DNA of 10,101 bases from an uncultured bacterium. Its GTDB lineage: Bacteria; Patescibacteriota; Minisyncoccia; Phycocordibacterales; UBA9973. The notes below the pieces were generated by a model, which saw only the letters and a list, made by a program, of their open reading frames with translations, made no database searches and was not told where the DNA came from. The stretch is taken from positions 1 through 10,101 of the forward strand of contig CAIQBF010000033.1 in the NCBI GenBank assembly GCA_903869975.1, in the 5' to 3' direction. Each line of letters begins with the position of its first letter. Position 1 is the first letter of the stretch. A program made the translations under genes and the position numbers. Below are positions 6,250 to 10,101 of this stretch, one piece after another.

Positions 6250-6255
6250 TACAAT
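6250..6255 (+). promoter_or_regulatory. -10 element of the sigma / membrane / secreted cassette, leaderless
   Basis: TACAAT, 7 bases before the ATG at 6263. This supports 6263 over the in-frame upstream ATGs at 6065 and 6188. Confidence 0.5.
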
Positions 6256-6262
6256 AGCCCCA

Positions 6263-6814
6263 ATGATCGATATAGAACAGATACTCATACGTGCCAAGGC
6301 CGGAGACAAAGACGCTTTTGGCTTGATATATAACGAATATTATGTTCCTATTTTTCGCTATGTACATACGCGTATACGAAGCAAGGAGCAAGCGGAAGAT
6401 TTAACGCAAGATATTTTCCTTAAGATATACCGCAATATCGCCTCAATTTCTTCGTCAGAGGCTTCACCTCTCGGTTATTTTTACACTACGGCCCGGAACA
6501 CACTCATCGACTTCTGGCGCAAGAAAAATCTGCAAGTCGAGAGCGACGACGATTTCCTGGGTCAAGTACCTGATCCCACGCCCAGTCAGCTCGATACAGC
6601 CAAGCTCAAAGAACAGTCCTCGATCGTGAGCAAGTGTTTGGCTGAGTTAAGTCTGGATCAACGAGAAGTACTCACACTGCGATTCGTTGAAGATAAAACC
6701 ACCAGAGAGATCTCTGAGATGCTCGGAAAGAAGGAAACAGCGATCAGACAGCTTCAGGTGCGTGGTCTCAGAACCTTACGAAAACTTTTTAATCAAACAT
6801 ATGGAACCGAATAA
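6263..6814 (+). CDS. RNA polymerase sigma factor, sigma-70 family, ECF-like
   Basis: 183 residues from the ATG at 6263. Region 2 covers about 14-88: DKDAFGLIYNEYYVPIFRYV (15-34) and the core-binding AEDLTQDIFLKIYRNI (44-59), then the -10 recognition area YFYTTARNTLIDFWRKK (72-88). A linker rich in D and P follows, then region 4 (about 122-176) with LSLDQREVLTLRFVEDKTTREISEMLG (129-155) and helix-turn-helix KKETAIRQLQVRGLRTLRK (156-174). Regions 1 and 3 are missing, as in ECF sigma factors. Longer in-frame starts at 6065 and 6188 add sequence unrelated to the family and overlap the divergent gene or its promoter region. It overlaps the next gene by 14 bases, typical of a sigma/anti-sigma pair. 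It would redirect RNA polymerase to a target set in response to an envelope or other external signal. Confidence 0.92.
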   Translation: MIDIEQILIRAKAGDKDAFGLIYNEYYVPIFRYVHTRIRSKEQAEDLTQDIFLKIYRNIASISSSEASPLGYFYTTARNTLIDFWRKKNLQVESDDDFLGQVPDPTPSQLDTAKLKEQSSIVSKCLAELSLDQREVLTLRFVEDKTTREISEMLGKKETAIRQLQVRGLRTLRKLFNQTYGTE

Positions 6815-7508
6815 ACGCATAATAGAAAAAGTATTGACTCAAGCCCTCGAACTTCACGAGAAGGGTGTTTCTCTGCATTCCATTTTGCGAACATACCCGG
6901 CGTACGCTGCCGAAATTGCAGAGCTCTTTTCAGCAATCGCATTGGTGGCAAAAAAGGTATCTCCGATCGATGTACCAGAACAGGGACTGGCTCGTCTTCT
7001 CGAAGCGCTTCCTGAGGCGGCTCCGACGACTCATTTACACATACCGCGTTCAATCAAGAGTCCTTTTTCGACAGTATTGCAGGCGATGCATGCCATGCAA
7101 TGGAAGTTTGTTGTACCAGTAGCTGCCGTCGCACTCCTTACGGGTGGCTTGTTTTTGAGTAAGCAAGCGAATGCTCCTACTCCGAATGGAGAAGTCGCTC
7201 TCGGCACACCGGTTTCAGACACTGCTGTCGGCGGAGCTCAGACTCCTATGGCAAAAACGAAGCATACAGACAGTGTTGCGACAGTTACCGAGTTAAGCGG
7301 TGTAAGTCGGATGACAGGTCCAGTCACACCGATGGCGATGTCTCTTTCAAGTATTCCTGAGAGTGATACCGATCATATGATCGCGCTGTTGACCAATGAT
7401 TCTTTGAACGAGTCCCGTATCATTGCAATCGCGGATTCCAAGGAGCAAGAGACGGCCTTTTCAGACCGCCAATTTATGAGCGATCCAACCCAACATTATG
7501 CAAACTAA
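6801..7508 (+). CDS. Single-pass membrane protein, putative anti-sigma factor
   Basis: 235 residues from the ATG at 6801, inside the last codons of the sigma gene. Residues 1-52 form a helical cytoplasmic domain with the pattern LHEKGVSLHSILRTYPAYAAEI (18-39), which resembles short G-x-S-x-x-x-x-L-x-x-YP-x-x-A-x-E-x modules I recall beside ECF-like sigma genes. Residues 102-119 are a single transmembrane helix with W101 and K102 at its inner face. The tail (123-235) is low-complexity, rich in T, S, P and A, and probably outside. No zinc-binding anti-sigma motif (HxxxCxxC) is seen. Anti-sigma function is inferred from topology, overlap and position. A longer in-frame start at 6687 lies within the sigma gene and is unlikely. 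It also overlaps the next gene by 11 bases. Confidence 0.78.
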   Translation: MEPNKRIIEKVLTQALELHEKGVSLHSILRTYPAYAAEIAELFSAIALVAKKVSPIDVPEQGLARLLEALPEAAPTTHLHIPRSIKSPFSTVLQAMHAMQWKFVVPVAAVALLTGGLFLSKQANAPTPNGEVALGTPVSDTAVGGAQTPMAKTKHTDSVATVTELSGVSRMTGPVTPMAMSLSSIPESDTDHMIALLTNDSLNESRIIAIADSKEQETAFSDRQFMSDPTQHYAN

Positions 7509-8301
7509 CGTTACAATACAATTGCTCGCAGGTAAGAGCCTCATTTTTATGGCTGTTGTCGTGTCTGCGCTGTCTTTCACACAGCCAGCTTTTGCTCAAA
7601 ATGCCACGGCCGCTGACGATTCGATTACTCCAAAGCAGACAAGTTTGTTCTGTGCAAAAGTTGATTCTTCTGTTATCGCTCTCGATCAGCTCCTTTCAGA
7701 AAGCGAAACCAAATACAGCGAAGCTACGATTACTCGTAAGCAAACCTTGGCTGAAACACGTACCGAAAGCGATAAATCATTAGCGGACGCTCGAATCAAA
7801 GCCGATGAGAGCTACAGCGAACAGTACAAAATCCTTATGGCGGCAGCTGTCACTAAGACTGAAAAGAAAGCAGTTACTTCATTTCAAAAAACAGTCACTC
7901 AGGCTATTACCGATCGTCGAGAAGCCGTAGACGCTGCAATCAAAACGTACCGTGCTGGCGTCGACAAAGTAATGTCTACTCGCGAGAGTAAATATTCAGC
8001 AGCCATAACGACACTCAAGGCTACGATTGACTCAGCGTACGCATCGGCGAAAGCTGATTGCGCGGCGGATGGTACGGCAACAGCTTCGGGGTCTGCCGTA
8101 AACCCTCAGGTCAAAAATGATTTGGCGATGCAGAATGCTCGGACACAATTCGCAAACACCATTGCTGCGCTTGAGAAAGATACCGCGAAGATCGAGACAC
8201 TTACCAGTGCTCGAGACACCGCAGTAGGGGACGCAGATGCGCTCTTTCAGACTATCGTGCAGGCTGCGGGAGGGAAGCTCAAGATCGCTCTCAATCAGTA
8301 G
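7498..8301 (+). CDS. Secreted helical coiled-coil protein, third gene of the sigma cassette
   Basis: 267 residues. Residues 1-33 form a signal peptide: hydrophobic LIFMAVVVSALSF, then TQPAFA with predicted signal-peptidase I cleavage at A33/Q34. The mature protein is almost all charged, alanine-rich helix with coiled-coil character (about 55-185), a short low-complexity linker of A, G, S and T (189-201), and a second helical stretch (206-266). Exactly two cysteines, C52 and C188, bracket the first helical part and could form a disulfide. I recognise no enzyme motif. It starts inside the previous gene and is followed by a strong terminator, so it is part of the sigma/membrane-protein operon. 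Possible roles are sensor, signal or surface structural protein; function is unknown. Residues 67-106 carry near-repeated helical units (ESETKYSEA, TESDKSLAD, KADESYSEQ), suggesting internal duplication. Confidence 0.8.
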   Translation: MQTNVTIQLLAGKSLIFMAVVVSALSFTQPAFAQNATAADDSITPKQTSLFCAKVDSSVIALDQLLSESETKYSEATITRKQTLAETRTESDKSLADARIKADESYSEQYKILMAAAVTKTEKKAVTSFQKTVTQAITDRREAVDAAIKTYRAGVDKVMSTRESKYSAAITTLKATIDSAYASAKADCAADGTATASGSAVNPQVKNDLAMQNARTQFANTIAALEKDTAKIETLTSARDTAVGDADALFQTIVQAAGGKLKIALNQ

Positions 8302-8332
8302 TAGTCATTAGTTTAAAAATACTCCATGCTCT

Positions 8333-8361
8333 CCGCCGGCCGAATGCGCCGGCGGTTTTTT
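8333..8361 (+). terminator. Strong intrinsic terminator of the sigma cassette
   Basis: CCGCCGGC (8333-8340) pairs perfectly with GCCGGCGG (8348-8355) around a 7-base loop, followed by TTTTTT (8356-8361). It lies 32 bases after the stop of the secreted-protein gene. Confidence 0.9.
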
Positions 8362-8431
8362 ATTTCGCTTCAGATATTAAATAATCCCCAGTCTTTATCA
8401 TTTCTTTATATTTTCCCTACCAGATATTGCG

Positions 8432-8437
8432 TACACT
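8432..8437 (+). promoter_or_regulatory. -10 element of radC, leaderless
   Basis: TACACT with 6 bases before the ATG at 8444, placing transcription start on the A of ATG. No clear -35 or Shine-Dalgarno and no LexA-type operator in this gap (8362-8443). Confidence 0.5.
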
Positions 8438-8443
8438 TATTGC

Positions 8444-9103
8444 ATGAAAATCAAAGATCTCTCTCGGGTAGATTTACCCCGTGAAAAACTTGAAAAATAC
8501 GGACACAGCAAGCTTGCCGATTACGAGCTCTTGGCGATTCTTCTTGGTTCAGGGATCAAAGGTACTAATGTACTCGAACTTTCTCAAAAAGTTCTTCGCT
8601 GTGTTAAAGATGCGGGAGTCAATAAAATTAAGCAGGAGGATCTCTCTAGCATCCGCGGCCTGGGCCGGACAAAGGCTGCGCAAATTGTTGCGCTTATTGA
8701 GCTTGGGTCGCGCTTAAGCAATACCGAGAGCCCTGAAATACTCTCAGCTCTTGATGTCTGGAAACAGTGCTCCGATATCAAGGATTCGAAGAGGGAGCAT
8801 TTTGTTGCATTTTACCTTGATACACAAAACAGGCTTATTGATCGACAGATTATTAGTATCGGAACCCTCAACGCGAGCCTCGTGCATCCGCGAGAAGTTT
8901 TTGAGCCTGCACTTACGTTACATGCGGCAAGCGTCGTCGTGGCGCACAACCACCCTTCTGGGGCGCTCGTACCGTCCGAGGACGATCTCCGGGTCACCAA
9001 GCGACTCAAGGAGGCAGGGATCCTGCTCGGGGTGCGATTACTTGATCATGTGATTGTTACCGCGAAGCAGCAAGAGAGTTTTGAGAATATAAATATGTTG
9101 TAG
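8444..9103 (+). CDS. radC: RadC family protein (JAB/MPN domain, UPF0758)
   Basis: 219 residues, normal length. An N-terminal helical region (LPREKLEKYGHSKLADYELLAILLGSG, 11-37) leads to a helix-hairpin-helix (LSSIRGLGRTKAAQIVALIELG, 67-88). The JAB/MPN metal domain has E118, HNHPSG (168-173, H168 and H170), S178 and D181, giving the JAMM metalloprotease-type signature HxHPx(6)SxxD, and then LLDHVIV (199-205). RadC was once linked to repair in E. coli, but its biochemical role is unresolved; related proteins are associated with recombination and mobile elements. Here it lies upstream of a LexA-operator gene and lexA, so a DNA-damage or recombination setting is likely. All metal ligands are present. 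Confidence 0.96.
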   Translation: MKIKDLSRVDLPREKLEKYGHSKLADYELLAILLGSGIKGTNVLELSQKVLRCVKDAGVNKIKQEDLSSIRGLGRTKAAQIVALIELGSRLSNTESPEILSALDVWKQCSDIKDSKREHFVAFYLDTQNRLIDRQIISIGTLNASLVHPREVFEPALTLHAASVVVAHNHPSGALVPSEDDLRVTKRLKEAGILLGVRLLDHVIVTAKQQESFENINML

Positions 9104-9105
9104 GC

Positions 9106-9114
9106 TTATCCACA
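9106..9114 (+). promoter_or_regulatory. Single consensus DnaA box
   Basis: TTATCCACA, an exact DnaA box, begins 3 bases after the radC stop and 10 bases ahead of the -35 of the 9211 gene. It is the only one I found in the window; with no dnaA or dnaN nearby it is not evidence of an origin. It could let DnaA modulate the adjacent promoter, or be chance. Confidence 0.35.
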
Positions 9115-9124
9115 GCTTTTCTTG

Positions 9125-9153
9125 TTGCATGTGAACGATCGTTCACCTATACT
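9125..9153 (+). promoter_or_regulatory. LexA-controlled promoter of the 65-residue protein
   Basis: TTGCAT (9125-9130), 17-base spacer, TATACT (9148-9153). Start would be near 9160, leaving a leader of about 50 bases with a purine-rich stretch (AAAGAAAAAGAAG) before the ATG at 9211, a weak ribosome-binding signal. A second AT-rich -10 candidate (TATAGT, 9180-9185) lies closer to the gene. Confidence 0.65.
9131..9146. promoter_or_regulatory. Putative LexA operator (SOS box)
   Basis: GTGAACGATCGTTCAC is a perfect 16-base palindrome containing GAAC-N4-GTTC, the core of the Gram-positive LexA (Cheo) box. It fills 16 of the 17 spacer bases between -35 and -10, the classic position for complete repression. 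The lexA gene lies 300 bases downstream. Confidence 0.8.
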
Positions 9154-9210
9154 ATATACATAAGTCGTCGAGAAAAATATATAGTAATAACAAAGAAAAA
9201 GAAGTATCAC

Positions 9211-9408
9211 ATGTCACGACAACAATATCTCAAGCTGCTCGAAAAAGAGATCCACGAGCTCAACAAGAAGATAGACCAGAAAATTCTCAGAGGGGAGGCA
9301 TACTACCGCGAAGCTCGAGACCACAAGCTGCTCCTTCGCAAGGTTCGCCAAAATCGACCAAGCACGAGTATCTTCAGCCGCTTTATCCCTGCGCTGTTTC
9401 AGTTCTAA
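9211..9408 (+). CDS. Small basic coiled-coil protein, probably SOS-regulated, function unknown
   Basis: 65 residues. Residues 2-55 are highly charged and helical with heptad-like spacing of leucine and isoleucine (YLKLLEKEIHELNKKIDQKIL, 6-26), a central GEAYYREARDHKLLL (28-42), then basic KVRQNRP and a hydrophobic C-terminus (FSRFIPALFQF, 55-65) that may bind membrane or a partner. The middle segment looks familiar from small hypothetical proteins in Parcubacteria, but I cannot name a family. Its promoter has a LexA-type operator and lexA begins 32 bases downstream, so induction by DNA damage and possible co-transcription with lexA are likely. Candidate roles include division inhibitor, repair-protein partner or modulator of LexA/RecA; none is proven. 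Confidence 0.72.
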   Translation: MSRQQYLKLLEKEIHELNKKIDQKILRGEAYYREARDHKLLLRKVRQNRPSTSIFSRFIPALFQF

Positions 9409-9411
9409 TAC

Positions 9412-9429
9412 GTACACGGTATACTGTAC
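9412..9429. promoter_or_regulatory. Possible operator over the lexA promoter
   Basis: GTACA (9412-9416) and TGTAC (9425-9429) form an inverted repeat with 8 central bases, overlapping the -10 box. It differs from the GAAC-N4-GTTC box upstream of 9211, so it may bind another regulator or reflect chance. Confidence 0.3.
9420..9425 (+). promoter_or_regulatory. -10 element of lexA
   Basis: TATACT with 15 bases before the ATG at 9441, predicting a leader of about 9 bases with no Shine-Dalgarno. The candidate -35 (TTTCAG, 9397-9402, 17-base spacer) is poor and lies in the end of the small gene. Confidence 0.5.
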
Positions 9430-9440
9430 CCATCATTCTT

Positions 9441-10007
9441 ATGGATCAAGACTACAAGCAAAAATTAGTGCGCTTCTACGGTGAAGAAAAACGGATGCCT
9501 TCGTACTCGGAGATGTTGGCATTGTTTGGCTTCAAATCCAAGAATGCCGTCTACAAACTTGTGGAGAAGCTCATGGATGCAGGGCTCGTCACCAAAGACT
9601 CTCTCGGTAGACTTCTACCAACCGGCGCTCTTACAGAGGTCCCCATGCTTGGTCTCGTGAAAGCAGGTTTCCCATCGCAAGCTGAAGACATGGTAGAGAC
9701 TACGATAAACCTCGACAATTTTCTCATACAAAAAAAGGATTCTACGTATATTCTCGAAGTAGACGGGGACTCTATGATCGATGCACATATTGCCGACGGT
9801 GATCTTGTCATTGCCGAACGCACCGAAAATGCGAAAGACGGGCAGATCGTAATTGCTGAAGTCGACGGGGAATTCACTATGAAATATTTCCGTAAAAAAG
9901 ATGGAGTAGTCTGGCTCGAGCCCGCAAACAAAAATTTTAAACCAATCTACCCCGAAAATGACCTCAAAATTAGAGCTATAGTAAAGGGTGTCATCCGTAA
10001 GTATTAA
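9441..10007 (+). CDS. lexA: LexA repressor, SOS response autoprotease
   Basis: 188 residues. The N-terminal winged helix-turn-helix (about 5-60) includes RMPSYSEMLALFGFKSKNAVYKLVEKL (18-44) and the wing. The S24 peptidase domain (about 67-188) has every autocleavage element: VKAGFP (73-78) with scissile A75-G76, nucleophile S111 in EVDGDSM, and general base K148 in FTMKYF. Both spacings, G76 to S111 (35) and S111 to K148 (37), equal those of E. coli LexA. RecA bound to single-stranded DNA should trigger cleavage and lift repression. The HTH is a little divergent from the E. coli form, so its operator need not be identical, but a GAAC-N4-GTTC box lies 300 bases upstream. A hairpin terminator follows. 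Confidence 0.97.
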   Translation: MDQDYKQKLVRFYGEEKRMPSYSEMLALFGFKSKNAVYKLVEKLMDAGLVTKDSLGRLLPTGALTEVPMLGLVKAGFPSQAEDMVETTINLDNFLIQKKDSTYILEVDGDSMIDAHIADGDLVIAERTENAKDGQIVIAEVDGEFTMKYFRKKDGVVWLEPANKNFKPIYPENDLKIRAIVKGVIRKY

Positions 10008-10008
10008 A

Positions 10009-10048
10009 ATACCGCATATACTACATTAGTGTATACGCGGTATGTTTT
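10009..10048 (+). terminator. Intrinsic terminator of lexA
   Basis: ATACCGCATATAC (10009-10021) pairs with GTATACGCGGTAT (10031-10043) with one mismatch and a 9-base loop, followed by G and TTTT(T)A. The stem is AT-rich in places, so strength is moderate. TATACT at 10017-10022 could also act as a -10, but no gene follows inside the window. Confidence 0.65.
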
Positions 10049-10101
10049 TATTTATATTTTCTCAGTCCCACTCCAAGAAAGAGAACTATTTGTAGAAGAT
10101 A

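Noticed and set aside
6065..6262. N-terminal extension of the sigma-factor reading frame, with in-frame ATGs at 6065 and 6188
   Set aside because: The added residues do not resemble any sigma region, and from 6065 they would run antisense through the start of the AI-2E permease gene. The ATG at 6263 gives a normal ECF start and has a -10 box 7 bases upstream.
6687..6800. Upstream extension of the putative anti-sigma gene
   Set aside because: It would lie entirely within region 4 of the sigma gene in another frame. The ATG at 6801 begins the recognisable helical domain.
9106..9210. Replication origin, suggested by a DnaA box and AT-rich sequence
   Set aside because: Only one exact box is present, there is no box cluster, and no dnaA, dnaN, gidA or rpmH neighbour.
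10042..10095. Short frame starting at ATG 10042 after the lexA terminator, with a TATACT further up
   Set aside because: Only 17 codons, begins inside the terminator stem, and the encoded peptide has no recognisable character.

Overview
The window is compact bacterial chromosome carrying eleven complete genes and one cut by the left edge. Gaps are short (the longest is about 140 bases), the standard bacterial code fits, and there are no rRNA, tRNA, CRISPR, transposon or phage signals. The mix of a membrane-anchored VanY-type peptidase, a membrane DUF2914 protein, a lysozyme-fold protein, several orphan exported proteins and a small LexA-linked protein, together with almost no Shine-Dalgarno sequences, suggests a Patescibacteria/CPR genome, perhaps Parcubacteria. 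That placement is inference; no marker gene proves it.

Layout. 1-724 (minus): partial D,D-carboxypeptidase (VanY/M15B type) with a membrane anchor and coiled coil. 740-1033 (minus): HxlR-family regulator, divergent from 1121-1645 (plus), a YceI-family protein; the gap holds two face-to-face promoters sharing one palindrome. 1700-2824: seven-helix membrane protein ending in a DUF2914 domain. 2875-3726 and 3729-4526: membrane-anchored lysozyme-fold protein and a SAM methyltransferase, 2 bases apart. 4582-5172: small exported protein of unknown function. 5200-6171 (minus): AI-2E family permease. 6263-8301: three overlapping genes (ECF-like sigma factor, single-pass membrane protein that looks like its anti-sigma factor, secreted helical protein), closed by a strong terminator. 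8444-9103: RadC. 9211-9408: 65-residue coiled-coil protein whose promoter contains a perfect LexA-type operator. 9441-10007: LexA, followed by a hairpin terminator.

Two themes stand out. First, nearly every lead gene has a -10 hexamer (TATACT or close) ending only 6-8 bases before its ATG, so transcripts should begin at or within about two bases of the start codon: leaderless expression appears to be the rule. The exceptions are lexA (a leader of about 9 bases) and the LexA-operator gene (about 50 bases). Second, there are two self-contained regulatory modules: the overlapping sigma/membrane/secreted cassette, a plausible envelope-stress or surface signalling system, and the radC / small protein / lexA block, where LexA probably represses a tiny uncharacterised protein in the DNA-damage response.
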